64,000 bases of DNA, taken from the NCBI GenBank assembly GCA_005784505.1, contig VCAZ01000020.1, forward strand, positions 2,657,368-2,721,367, written 5' to 3'. The position numbers and the translations under genes were made by a program. This DNA is from Bagarius yarrelli. Lineage: Eukaryota > Chordata > Actinopteri > Siluriformes > Sisoridae. The stretch's first letter is position 1; every line of letters begins with the position of its first letter. The notes under the pieces are model-generated. The model searched no databases and was not told the origin of the DNA. It was given only the letters and a program-made list of their open reading frames with translations. Below are positions 1-12,329 of this stretch, one piece after another.

Positions 1-1251
1 TCAGGATAACTTAAGTAAAGACTTAAAATCTTGATATATTTTTGCAGTTTGTAGGATCGGTGGTTCGTTGACCTTTTTTAAAGCTGGTATTAGCTCCAAT
101 TGTGAGTTCAAGTTCAAGGAGCTTTATTGTCATTTCAACCCTATATAGGCGAATGTAGTACACAGTGAAATGAAATAATGTTTCTCCAGGACCCCCTGGT
201 GCTACACAAAACATAGAATTCCACAAAACAACGAAGAGCCACTAAACAGGATAGACATAAAGTGCATGTGTGCAGCCTGGTGCAGAAACAGACAGTGCAA
301 TAAACAATACAAACATTACAACGGAACATAACGCAATAGCGCCGACCATATCGTAAGATGAGGTAGACGTGAAATGTGCAAATTAACAACGACATGAGTA
401 AATTAACACTGGGTGGAGGTGCCAACAGTTTCCTTCAGGCAGACGAACATTTTAAAGGACCACCTCTGTTCAAGTATCATAGTATTATCAGTAAGTGGTA
501 GCTCAGTGGTTAAATTGTTTAGGGGTTCAAATCCCAGCACCATCTTGAGCAAGGCTTTTAACCCTCAACTGCTTTTTTGGCAAGGGCTTCATGATATGAT
601 ATGATATATGATATGATACATGGGTCACGATACAATATATCAAAATATACGTATTGCCATACAAAAAAAATAGCTAAAAATACAACACATACAAAGCCGG
701 AGGTGCCTTTATATTTTCTGCCATTCTTGTTTTTAAGACTATGGATGTATGTGTATGTGTCAGCAACAACTAGAAGACCAGAGTAGAAGTGGTTTGACAC
801 TCGCAGAGGGTTTTAATTAAATATTAATCTAAACATAAGTCAGTTAAAAATGTAGTTTAAATATTTATCAATACCAATACAATATAGTGAAAAAATACCG
901 CGATAGTTTTATCTATATTTTATATTTGAGTCTATATTTTTACACACCATTAATAGTTTATATAATCTGCACTATGTATGTGAATTACAGTCTCAACCTG
1001 TGCCTTGCTTTTCTCTGTATATGTGTGTGCCTTTGTTTGTGTCTTGTACGTTGCCCTTGTACCTTGTCTTCAACCCATTTTGTTAGCTGCAGGGGCAATA
1101 AAACTGTAACAAATTCAGATAAATTTTGCAAGACTTGGGTTCCTCTTAACTGCAAAACAGACCCCAGAATGTTTAATTTGTTTAGCTTTTGTGCCCTTAT
1201 CTCATTGTCACTGTAACAAAAGTGTTTGTTTTTCTTTCTGTTTTATTGCAG
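1..1251. other. Non-coding, repeat-bearing flank upstream of SH2B1
   Basis: No gene is recognised here. ORFs in this stretch are short and low in complexity. About 110-310 reads like a dispersed fish repeat, with 'tttattgtcatttcaaccct' followed by 'cacagtgaaatgaaata' and 'ctccaggaccccctggtgct'. I know similar text as a repeated motif in fish genomes, but the family name is not certain. A SINE remnant follows at 492-575 and a short (ATGAT)-type simple repeat at 590-618. The rest is AT-rich and probably promoter-distal or first-intron sequence of SH2B1. Confidence 0.4.
492..575 (+). repeat. tRNA-derived SINE fragment
   Basis: It contains a box-A-like 'gtagctcagtggtta' and a box-B-like 'ggttcaaatcccagcacc', followed by the 'gagcaaggcttttaaccctc' tail that marks the same SINE family elsewhere in this window. 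The tRNA half is diverged and no cloverleaf is likely to fold, so it is not a tRNA gene. Confidence 0.65.
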
Positions 1252-1652
1252 GCCACAGATACACACATCTGCTTTTTAGTAGAGCCTTGAAGCAAAACAA
1301 GACCTTCTCCGTGCTGTTTTTCACTGAACAATAGCTCTACATTTTTTTTAAATTTATAAGTAAATCAGTATGCAGATTGTCATGTATAAATTTAAATTAT
1401 TAGTCACTGCTTTTTACATAATATGTAAACCTTTCTAAAGCAGCGCAGGGTTTTTTTTTTTAAATGGGGGAGATTGGCACCACTCCTATTTCGGTCCATT
1501 GCATTTCCAAGTCCTGCGCAGGGCTTTACCCCATGAACAGAGCGTGCCTTCTCTTGACCCCATCAGTTTGTGACAATCCATTCATTTTCGATCAGAAGAC
1601 TTTAGTGATCAGTCTGCAAATCATAGGAAATCAGTCCCTTCCATAAATAGTT
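1252..1652 (+). other. Probable 5' UTR part of the first coding exon of SH2B1
   Basis: A good polypyrimidine tract and acceptor ('tctttctgttttattgcag') end at 1251. They lie about 400 bases before the SH2B1 start codon, with no intervening donor needed. The upstream non-coding exon and transcription start were not identified. Confidence 0.4.
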
Positions 1653-4473
1653 ATGAACGGCTCTTTATTAACCCCGCCCAGCCCACGGGCTGCGGCAACC
1701 TCATCCCCTCTTCCTCCATCTCCATCTCCCTCACCTTCTCCTCCATCTCCTTCATTGCTGCCCCTTTCTGTGTGTCCTCCGCCTTTACCCCCTCCGGGTT
1801 CTGGCCAGCCGCTATCTTCTCTGTCTGACACACCGACTCCCTCACCTTCGCCCTGCCTTAGCTGGACCGAGTTCTGTGAGCTTCATGCCCGGGTGGCCGC
1901 TGGCGATTTTGCCCGTCACTTCAGGGCCTTTCTTTTGGAAAATCCACATTATTCCCCGGATTCTGCTGCTGCGTTTTGCCGCCGCTTCACTGACCGATTT
2001 GTTCGGCATTTTGAGAGCGAACTTCAGGGAGGTGGTGTAGTAAGGGAGGGTACAGGAATTTGGGTCACTCAGTCTGATTGTACTTCATTAGAGGAAGAAC
2101 CGACATCACCACCACTTCTGCCATCTGATGCTGTTGCAACCTGCCTGCCCACACATGTCAGGGCTCCACCCAAGCCACTTTCAGTTAGACAGGAAATGGA
2201 CACTCGAGGTTCGGACAGATTTCAGAATTCCACCATTTTCCAGGACTCATATGCTCATGCACAAATTCTGCCACCTTCTTCTTCTTCATCATGTTCGTCG
2301 TCAATGGGCGGGAACAATGGCCGAAAAGAAGATAGGGCCTTGACGGTTAAAAAGTATCCTGGCCACTTGCCTGGTAATGGAGACCTGGAGGAAGAAGAGG
2401 ACAGCTGGGTGGGGCCAGTGACGGGAGAGGAGGCGGAGTCAGATGAGCTAGTGGGGAAGGACTGTGAGGCAGAGGGCAATACTCTCACAGACAGACCTGA
2501 CGGCAGCCTGACACCACAAAGTCCTTCTTCCGAAGGACCACTAAACTCTGGGTCAAAGGGAAGCATACCAAGCGCAGGTGGCCACTCCAAGAACAAGCTC
2601 AAGAAACGCTTCTCCCTGCGCAATGTGGGACGCAGTGTGCGGGGAAGTGTTAGAGGTATCCTGCATTGGCGGAGTTCCTCTAGTGACTCTCCTCAAAGTT
2701 GTGGCTCGGCTAATGTCACACAGCTGCCCTCCAGCTACAGCTACACTATGGGCCTGCAGGATGCCAAAAGGAGTGCTCAAGGTGGCCCTGCCTCGCTTCC
2801 CGTCTCACTTTCCCTGCCCCTGTCACTCCCTCACTCATCATCCTCCTCTCTGCCGCCATCATCTTCCAGTAGTGCCACCTCTCTCTCACACTCTGAAGCT
2901 CGTGATCGGAGAAAGAGTAACGGAGAAGGCGAGAAAGAGAAGTGGACCCACAGACTGGAGAAGCTGCGCCTGTCCCGTTCTCCACCACCTGCCCTACAAG
3001 CACCTGTGGGAATCACGTCAGCCTTGTTGCCTTCTGTTTTGTCTTCTAGAAAGACAGGCAGACTTGTAAGAGAGGGTGGAGTGAATGTCTGCTCCTCTGC
3101 AGATGAATTTACTGGATTACATGGCTTTCCGGGCTTCTCTTTTGGGTTGCTTCACCACGGCATGGACAATAGCAATGCCATCTCTGGCTCCAGTGCAGAT
3201 CAAACAGGAGGAATGCCTCCTCCAGTAACGGGGGCAATAGCTGGACGGGGCACTCGCTGGCACAAGTGTCGACTGGCTCTGAAGGAGCGAGACAAAGAAG
3301 GAGTCGAGAAAGGGGAGGAGTACTTCCTTGAGTTTTACATCCCTCCCAAGGTAAAAATAAAAGTTAGATGCTCAACACTATTTAAAGAGGTAGTTTTTAG
3401 GGTCAGTTTTATACATTGTATGTTTGTTGCCCATTGTTGTAGTTCATGAACCTTGCCAACTCTAGTAGCAAGTAGAAAGTTGGGTATAATTTGATTCAAA
3501 TCGTCATGTTACTGTGAATCAAATAGTCAGGATATGGAAAGCAGAAAAAAACTGTTTTCTCTTTACTTTTTAGGCCTCCAAGCCCAGACTGACTATCCCA
3601 TGCTGCTGCATTTTAGACATCAGGAGCACCACCGCTCTCGAAGTGCCAGACAAAGAAAACACTTTTCTCCTGCAGGTTTGTCTTCACAGGTCTCTGTTAC
3701 TGCTTCCATCTCACTCTCGCTTCAAGGTGCCTCTCGACAGATGCCCCTTTTATGACGATTGTAATAGAATCAGTTTTTTTACATTTTGTTTACTACGGTT
3801 TTGATCTTTCCTATTGCTTGTTATCGTCTCACTGGCTTTGTTTTTTTTTTCTTTTTTAGTTGGAAGGACAGGTTTGTTATGTCATTGAGACAAGAGATGC
3901 TATTCAAATGAGAGCTTGGCTGAGTGACATTAGAAACAGCATTTGTCTAAGGTAAGGCCCATTCAGCTATATCTGATCTATTTATATACATATACATACA
4001 TACAGGTCACATTTTGTAATTTGCAATAATTAGACATGCAATAAAGTAATCTGATCATTGAAAAGAAAATGTCTTTACATGCCAGTCACTAATTAAAGCA
4101 TTTTTTTTCCTCAAATCATGTTTAAACACAAGTGGATGTTAAAAGTAAATTTTGCTATTTTAGTAGCGTACATAAACTGGTTCATATTGTTTTATATCAA
4201 TTGAATCATACGGTTTTAATGCAAAGAATAACCTTATAAACACTGAAATCTGATGCTGAGCGTACTCATGGAAACACTTACTCTTGGGGTTTTAAACTTA
4301 GTGAGCAGGACGATATCGAAGGAGTGTGTGGTGGAGCGCAGACAGACCTCAGTAGCACTCCGGAATTCAGCGACCGTCTATCTCAAGGTAAGTGAATTGT
4401 TAGTTATAATGTAGTCCGTGCCTATAAAAACTATTGTAAAATCAGAACCAATATTCAGTGCTATAATTGGACC

Positions 4474-4507
<34 letters not shown>

Positions 4508-7500
4508 TAACATCGGTCTTGATTGTCTAGGTACACATGCAGTGATGAATTCCGTCTTAAAATTATGTGAATTATTAAAATCTTAGTATTATTAAGTATA
4601 GCTATCTTTTTTTCTTTGTACTATTTCAGTCATGTAAAATTGCAGAAAAAAAAGAATAAACTATACATATATATTTTTTTCTCAAATTGATAAAGCATCA
4701 AAATAAAGAAGTTTGTTGAAATCAAAAATAATTTAATAGCTTTTTACGGCACAAGTAAAGCAAAGATAATTTTACATTTACGGCATTTGGCAGATGCCCT
4801 TATCCAGAGCGACTTACATTTATCTAATTTATACAACTGGGCAATTGGGGGGGTGGGGGGCCTTACTCGGGGGCCCGGCGGTGGTGGCTTGGTGGGGCTG
4901 GGAATCGAGCCCACGGTCTTTGGGTTGGCAGCCCAACACCTTAACCATAAGCCACTTCTTCCCCATTTTAATTAATTTTTATATAAAAATTATATATATA
5001 AAATTAATTCAAAATTATTATATATTATTTTCAGTCCTTTCACTTGAAAAAAATAATTTTAAAAAGATAATTTAATTAAATCACTTTCAATTTTAGCAGT
5101 GTTTTTTTAGCAACTTGTCACATACTGTACATCGGCGCATGATTTAAGGCTCCTGTGCCGACTACTAGATGGTAATTAATGGAAAAGGTAATACTCAAAA
5201 AAATGGTATTGACCCATCGAAAGCATGTCATAAACAAATACGTCAGCAGATTTAGGATCACTTCAGTCAAGCCTATTCTGTCAAGCTAAATTGTTCACAC
5301 GGGGCTAAACGCTCAGGGGGATCTTTAAGCCCCAATATTATGTGTGTTTTTACTCTAAATGCCATACTTTTATTTATTTTTAATGAACAATCGTGTACTT
5401 AAATGCCAGGAAAAACTCAAACATTTTATTAATCTCTATATATGTTTATTAATCTATATATATGTTTGGTAAATTTAACGCTTTTGTTTTTACAAATCTA
5501 TAAATCTTTTATTTTAATTAGCTCACAATTGAATTTGATTAAAACCAGACAAATGAACAAACGCTACATTTGGGGATTTTATGTCATCCCGTGGTTCACT
5601 TACCCACAGTGCCTCTTGCCCCACTGTAGTTTATTACTCTATTACATAAAGACAATTAAATATTGTGTGTTTCTTCATGTACAGTGTGTTATGGTGGAGT
5701 GGGTGGTTCGCCACTGCTGGAGCAACTTCCTCCCGAGTTGCCACCCCGCGCCCCTCTAGATGAACCTGATGGTCGGCTGCTTGGCGGTGGCGGAGCTAGT
5801 CTTGGCATGCCATTTCCAGAGACGCCTGATGCCACAGGTATCTATTACAAACAATTCAAGTAAAGATATAATAAACAGTTAAGTCGAGTTAACACTGTCA
5901 TTTTTGATTGTCTTTTGCGATTGTTGCTCGTCAGAGTGTATGACTATGATCTCTATGTCACACTGTAGGATTTTAGTTGTTATAATGTCAGACTGTACTA
6001 CGGATGCACACAGGAATGCACACACTCGGGCGGAATTTTACAACATTATTTCGTGACACGTTCTGTAAACTGCGTTATACAGAGCTAAATTGTATGTAGC
6101 GGTAATTTTGCTCATGACATAAACTGCCTTTTTTTGGCTGCCGGTAAACCTGTCAATCTGACGAATAAAGACAACAGATTTCAGCATAGGATTATAGGAA
6201 TTTTATATAATTTTAAAATTTGTCTCAGATGACCAAATCTTGGCTAAAATCACACAGTGTAAATTCATTTTAGGTCAAACGGGTTTACTTTAAAGTATGT
6301 AACCTCACATCCATACAGCCTTTGTCATACTTCCTTTTTTTCATACCACAGAGGTCCTCAGTGTTTTATTGCCTTTTCTCAGGGTCCTTCCTGTTCTCAG
6401 AGGGCATAGCAGCAGAGCCAGTGGAACACCCATTAAGTGAATGTCAGTGGTTTCATGGTACCTTGTCACGGCTGAAGGCAGCCCAGCTGGTGCTGGCAGG
6501 CGGCATGGCAAGTCATGGCGTCTTTCTTGTGCGCCAAAGTGAGACGCGGCGTGGGGAGTACGTACTTACTTTCAACTTCCAGGGCAAAGCGAAGGTAAGT
6601 ACACAGTTGTTTTTCATTTCTGTACCTTTTATGATCAAAATCTGAATGAAAAGCACTGTTGGGACACAACTCCCATTTTTGTCTTTGGTTCCTAATTTAT
6701 TGTATTTATAAAAATAGTATCATTTCTCTTGTTTTCTTGTCTATGCAGCACCTGCGTCTTTCTTTGAACGAGGATGGCCAATGTCGTGTGCAGCATCTCT
6801 GGTTCCAGTCTATCTTTGACATGCTGGAGCACTTTCGGGTGCACCCCATACCCCTGGAGTCAGGGGGAGCTTCAGATGTCACCCTCATCAGCTTTGTGGG
6901 GCGCCACAGCTGCCCGGCAACCAGGTATTGATGCTCGGGGCCAAGGCTAAAAGCTGGAGGAATGAAGGAAGGCTTGAGTGTGATGGCAGACTAGAGTAGC
7001 GTTTGGGTTTTGTTTATATACTTTAGAAAGCATTTGATGTATCCTAACATCCCAGATAGCATTTTTATAGTATAAACCGTTATGATAATGTGAATGCACC
7101 ATTTCAGGGCAACTGCATTAGCTTTGTTACATTGTAATAGTGCTATTTGCCACCTGTATGGCTTGCATGACTGGTGTTTGCTGTTTGCTGACTGTGCATG
7201 ACTTGGCTTTTGACATTTTTCAGGTTTTTGCATTTGCTTAGTTTGCATGGCCTGATGTGTTTACTTGTCCCTTTCCTGCAGTACCCTTTTCCCCTTCAAT
7301 CCACATCAACAATTTTATTCTCATCCGTCTTATCATTGTACTTATTTTATCTACTCTCCTTTAACTGTTTAACCTTTTTTTTGCCTTATTCATACCGTTG
7401 AATCAAGTCTCTTTCTTTCAACTCTTTGTCTGAGCCACACCTTACACATTACAACTTTTATCGTAATCATACTGAGGCCTAGCTGATATAAGAATTGTTG

Positions 7501-10000
7501 TCCCATATTATTTCGATAAAAAAAAGACATGCGAGAGGGGTGGTACCGCTGAGGGATGATGACTGCAGGAAGAAACACGGTAATTTAAGATATATGGTAA
7601 AAAAACAATGACATGGCTGGAGGTAAAGTCGTCTCACAGCTTTAGGTTCTATCGTTCTATCATATGGTCGAATAATAATATGGTTGCGAATAAAGCACCG
7701 TTTCCATCCAAACAGTCAGAACAAAATCGTCACTCGGACACGTATCAAAAAGAAAAATTTAAGCTGCTGAGGTAGAAGAACTGTGAGTCATTATTGGTGT
7801 ATAAAAATTATTTGCCTCTTAAAACGTAGTGGAAACGCAGTCGTGTCATCTTGCTTTCGAAGGTGGAAGACTGCTTTTCAGGAACGCGGCCAGTCAAGAC
7901 AGTTCGGGGAGGTTATAATACTGAACCACTTTGAAGACATTTTAGAACGACCAAAACAACATTTCAGATGATGTGCAATAAGATCGGTCTGCTGGTTAGT
8001 CAGTTAATGCCACAATCACATGACATATTTGATGTGCATGCTCAAGTAATGCATTAATGTGTTTCCATCGTGGTTTATGTGCATTTTTTCTTATCAGTTA
8101 AAAAGTTTATCCTACTCAGTTGTGCGCATCATTTTTTAAATGAATTTATTCGCATCTTGGCGTTACCAGCCAGTGCTTTTCAGTGCGCTAGTCCAAAAAT
8201 GGGCATAATTATAGATGGAGGGAAACATGACTAATGTAGTATTCATCTGAGTACTCTGGTTACTACATTATATTGCCCCTGTGTGAGAACAAGCTAGACT
8301 GCTGTCTAGTCTAGTCAGGTTTGTATTTCCAATTAGCTTCCAATGTTCCTGGGATAGGCTCCAGGACACTGTAACCCTGTCCAGGATAAACGCGATTACT
8401 GTAACGAATAGGTGAAAAAAGGAACAGGGTTTGGTAACAGGTTTTACTGCCGTTAATATAAATAAAAATTGCTTAAATATGTTAATAATCTATTTATAAT
8501 ACTCATTACAATAAAATAACATCTGTGGTATGTAGTGTCAACTAGATAAACATCATGCAGTTGAAAGTATCAAATGCTCAAAAAAGAGCTCAGAAAGCTC
8601 AAAAAACCCTAATGTAGTTTCATACTTATGATAGTGTTTTTAAAGGCTTTTCCAAATATCCATCTAGCTTTTACTGTCTTTACACCCATCTATCTCTTTC
8701 TTTCATTTATTCTCCTATATCATCCCTTTCACTGTATGTGCACATCTACCCTTTGCCTGGACCTCAGTCCCACCCTATTCCCCAGGCCTCCTGCCTGCTA
8801 GTGCGTACCAAAGCTCTGATTGGCTGTCTTTGTTGTTGTTTGTCGTTGGGTCATCTTCGCAGGCCGGGACAGGGCAGGCAGCCGGCCCACAGTCTGTGAT
8901 GTCATCACCACGCGCCATCCTGATTCTCCATCAACCCCCATCTCTGACTGTGTGTAAGTGAGACAAGATTTAATAGACCGAGAGCAGGTTAGAAAAAAAG
9001 TAAGAAAAGTATGATATGAAAAAAAAATGTATCTGATATTAAGGGCTAGTCTAAAATGAATAACAATGGACAATAAAAAGACTAGTCCAGTGTAACCGGT
9101 GAAGGTGATTGAGATGGGTGAGAGTGGAGCAGCAGGTCATCTGTTCACCTCAGACGCACATTTTGTCTGCCAAATTGTTCATTCACGGCTGGATTTTTGG
9201 TTGCACAGATCCATCCTAGATTTGTCGGCACATAGAACATTGCTCACTGTAGCTTGTGATTATTACGACATATGTTTTCCATTTAGCAAACTATCTTTCT
9301 TCACACATTTGACAGACAACAAGCTCTTTCTCCACTTTTTCCTCAAATCCTTTTTTTTTTTTTAACGTTGTGTAAAATGAGTTTGTGTCTTTCTACAGCC
9401 TTAGAATGTAGGATGCATTATTTATAGACACACTGTGGAGACAGGGTATAGAAAGTCTGTGTACTGTGTGTAATAATTCCATTACTGGGACACATGCATG
9501 GGTTTGCTTCTTGGATCTCTCACGTATTTTGCCATTTCTTTTTCTCGTTCCTTTTTTCTCTGTCCCTCACCTTTTTTTTTCCCCTTTATACTTTTCCAAC
9601 TTTGTTCTCTGTGGAACTTGCCACTTTTATAAATACCTGATTTTTTTTCCCCCTTTCGACTTTATTTTTTTCTTGTTTTGCCCTCTTCCTTTCTACCTCT
9701 CTATCTTTTTCCCTTGGCTTTTCTGTCCTTGTTCCAGACTTGACCAGCAGACCCCGTAGCCCTCCTCAGCCTCCGCCTCCCCCCCTCCCTCCAGGGCGTC
9801 CACCACCACCCACACCACCACAGGAGCGCGCAATTGATGTGGAGGCTGGAGGAGGAGGGGGAGGAGGAGCGATTAGCGGGCCAGAGGAATGTGAGGAGCG
9901 TGAAAGGGAAGCATCTCTAAGACAGCTGGAAGGAGCTGAGTCCGAAGAGCGTGAGGGAGGCCGGGCGCGAGCCATCGACAACCAGTACTCCTTTTTCTGA
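1653..10000 (+). CDS. sh2b1: SH2B adaptor protein 1
   Basis: This adaptor binds phosphotyrosines of JAK2 and of the insulin, leptin and growth-hormone receptor systems at the inner membrane. Coding exons are 1653-3350, 3574-3675, 3860-3951, 4302-4387, 5685-5837, 6383-6594, 6749-6924 and a last exon from 9738 or 9748 to 10000. The long form is 2772 nt, 923 residues. Visible domains are the N-terminal dimerization domain (about 70-125, '[20 protein letters not shown]'), a basic stretch near 313 ('[20 protein letters not shown]'), a PH domain (about 533-630, split over three exons), 'LPPELPPR', an SH2 domain (about 733-835, '[16 protein letters not shown]' and the phosphotyrosine-binding Arg in '[13 protein letters not shown]'), a proline-rich tail and the C-terminal 'NQYSFF'. 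The start is chosen because 'MNG' followed by a proline/serine run fits SH2B1. Neighbours and the basic motif favour SH2B1 over SH2B2 or SH2B3. Splicing at the 3' end is alternative (see the 8873 exon). Confidence 0.95.
4466..4507. repeat. (ATT)n microsatellite
   Basis: A run of about 14 ATT units lies in the SH2B1 intron between exons 4302-4387 and 5685-5837. Confidence 0.9.
4773..4965 (-). repeat. tRNA-derived SINE in SH2B1 intron
   Basis: On the + strand it reads 'catttacggcatttggcaga', 'cttatccagagcgacttaca', 'gggaatcgagccc' and 'ccttaaccataagccac'. The reverse strand therefore starts with a box A ('gtggcttatggttaagg') and a box B ('gggctcgattccc'), the tRNA-like head of the SINE. A G-rich run of about 10 bases interrupts its middle. 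An AT-rich tail sits beyond the tRNA end at 4970-5010. Confidence 0.8.
7700..8227. mobile_element. Non-autonomous DNA transposon (MITE-like) in SH2B1 intron
   Basis: The left end 'gtttccatccaaac' near 7702 and the right end 'gatggagggaaac' near 8213 are inverted relative to each other, about 520 bases apart. An internal 'gtttccatcgtggtttatgtgcattttttc' type block near 8060 is of a kind seen in short fish inverted-repeat elements. There is no transposase ORF. The superfamily is not assignable by eye. Confidence 0.5.
8335..8400. repeat. Short dispersed-repeat fragment
   Basis: 'gttcctgggataggctccag' and the following 'cctgtccaggataaa' resemble a phrase found in many fish and vertebrate interspersed repeats. 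Only a fragment is present, and the family was not resolved. Confidence 0.4.
8873..8953 (+). CDS. sh2b1: Alternative SH2B1 exon (gamma-type C-terminus)
   Basis: This 81-nt candidate exon encodes [10 protein letters not shown] and, further on, [13 protein letters not shown]. It ends in a strong donor (gtaagt) at 8954. Mammalian SH2B1 has an isoform exon of the same flavour (AGSH..VCE..HPDAS..SDCV), so conservation supports it. Two acceptors ten bases apart are possible, with exon starts at 8863 or 8873. Only 8873 keeps the frame from exon 6749-6924. The 8863 start would give the mammal-like 'GRDRAGS' but needs a different upstream phase. Spliced to the 9738 acceptor, it reads the last exon in another frame and stops after 'LDQQTP', again like mammals (SDCVTDHLP). 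Confidence 0.7.
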
Positions 10001-10239
10001 GGAGAAGAAGAGGAGCACCAGTCACAATCAGTATTTTTCACTTCATTGGAAGAACTCAAAGGGGAGGGAGGGAAGCATTACTAACACTATTAAAAAAGGC
10101 TTTTAACGCATGAGAGAGATATGGAGGGAGACACACATGCACTGTTCATTGAAAATACTACATTAAACACTAAGTAACCATACACTACATGGAGATTTGG
10201 TAATGTTACACTACATCTATTATTTCCTAGTATTTCAGT

Positions 10240-10275
10240 ATTAAATGTGTCTTTTGTTGTGTTGTGTTGCATAGG
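10240..10275 (+). terminator. Probable SH2B1 polyadenylation signal
   Basis: ATTAAA at 10240-10245 is followed at once by a GT-rich run ('tgtgtcttttgttgtgttgt'). This is the usual layout of a vertebrate poly(A) signal and its downstream element, about 240 bases after the stop codon. Confidence 0.5.
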
Positions 10276-10992
10276 ACGGTCTGGTCCTTCAGCTTCGTGC
10301 AATCACACTGGATGGTACTCGACCACCACGTGGTGCTATCATTTATACACAGATGTTTCACGCTATCATATTTTTCCGGTACATTTACTTTGTTTTCATT
10401 TTGTGTATTTTTTTTTTTCCTGTCCGATCAGCTGCCACTAATGAACCATGATTGTTGCAGTTTATTTTAGTGCTAGACTTCACACGACTGCTGCTTGCCA
10501 AAAGAAACCAAACTCATCTGTGAGTCAGACACGACAGTAAACATCTCCATTGCCATCGTTACCTCAGTGCCCTCGGGCTGTATGGGTACGACTGCTGATT
10601 TGAGTTTTTTTGAAATGCTTAATAATTAAAAGGAGTATAAATCAGCTGCTTTCAGATCAGCAGTCTCGCAGTAAAACACTTGTGGTGTGTGAGCCTCGAT
10701 GCCTGGGGTCACAGGGTCGGAAAGATTATTGTCACATCTGCAAAAATCTGATATTCTTACCAGCACTCAATTTAATAGCTGCGTCCGAGTCGATTAATCG
10801 AATCGGGTGTCGAAAAAGACTGAAGATAAATTCGAATGGGACTGGAATGGGAATTAAGTGATGCGTGTGCATGTCAGTTTTCACAAAATGTATTTTATAC
10901 AGTGGTATGATTGACTGCTGGTTAAAGTTAAAGCACACACGTGAAAAGTGATTTGGTTCGAAAATTCGGAAGCTGTCTCTTTTGTCAAGGGA

Positions 10993-10995
10993 CAG

Positions 10996-11030
<35 letters not shown>

Positions 11031-11168
11031 ATATATAATACTCATTCTTTGTCTATATTCAGTAGCTGCATTTGATTCATCTTAGATATCTGCCTTTATG
11101 ATGTCCAGTTTATCATCTCTCAGTTTCAGTATTTTTTTAAACACACACACACACACACACACACACAC
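10993..11168. repeat. (CT)n and (CA)n microsatellites
   Basis: A CT run at about 10993-11030 and a CA run at about 11141-11168 flank 110 bases of unique sequence. Confidence 0.9.
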
Positions 11169-12329
11169 CTCCACACTGTTTTACTTTTGATTGTTTCAGT
11201 AGTCCATCCAGAAGAGGGCGAGTGTTGTTCATTTCTATGGGAATTTGATTTCTTATTGAATATGCTGATAAGAAAGAGAGCGTAATAATTGATAGTAATA
11301 ATTGTCTAAATAATAGTATTAATTTTATTTTTCATGTCATTTTTAAAAATGCCTTTGTCGTCTGTCATATATTCTGTGTATACATAATATTGCTCTCCAG
11401 ACTGAGTTTCACATTTTTTTTTGTGCTTTTTTTTTTTGTATAGCTTGTAATCTCCCTCAGCCTGTCCCACACTAATTTCTTCTTTGCCTCCTTACAGTTT
11501 CTTTATACTTTAAGATTTTTTTAAAGACCGGGACAAATGGCAACTCCCTGTGCCTTCCTATGTTCTTTACTCACAAGTCTGTGCTAGTCAGGTTTTGTCT
11601 TCTATCCCTTTTTAATTTTACTCCTTCACCCATAGCACCCACATCCCCAAATTTATCAAATCTTTGTCATTTTGTAGTCACTGTTTTATTCTCTACTCCC
11701 TTTTTCTTGACTTTTGGACTTCTATTTGTGCCTTTTCTCTCTCTTTCTCTCTCTCTGTGCTGGGACCGTGTGTTGAGGTGGGCTGTGTTGTCCACTCTGT
11801 GTAATTAATTTCAGGTACTACATTGAATTTAATAATAATAATAATGATAATAATAATACATGACAATGGTGATATAAATATACTGAAACATGTTTTGGAG
11901 TCTTGTGTCTGTGTGTAACTGCAGTGTGTAACAATCTTTATGAGGAAAGTCTTCTGCAGCTTTGAGCAGGCATATTGTTATACTTTACGTTTATAATGTC
12001 TTTAAGCAGGGGAACCTATGAAAGGGAAAGAATGCGAGTTTGGGCCACCTACCACAGCCATTCTACATCAAACATACTATTACATTACTGCTCGTACTGG
12101 TACTGCTTTTAAAAAAGATCTCTGGGGGCCCCCAAAGTGTGTGGGCCCTTAAAATCATCCTAACTTTCCCCCACACAGCCACACCCTTGTCTTTAAATTA
12201 ATAGGATTAACGATTTATTAGTGGGATCTTTACATAAAAAATTATTTTTACATTAAAATATTATACTACTTACTTGATAAAGTATTGATTGAGAGAATAT
12301 TTCATATTGTGGCATTTCAACAGAGGCTG

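Noticed and set aside
1631..3016. Antisense ORFs over the first SH2B1 coding exon
   Set aside because: They are shadows of a long, compositionally biased exon with no independent support.
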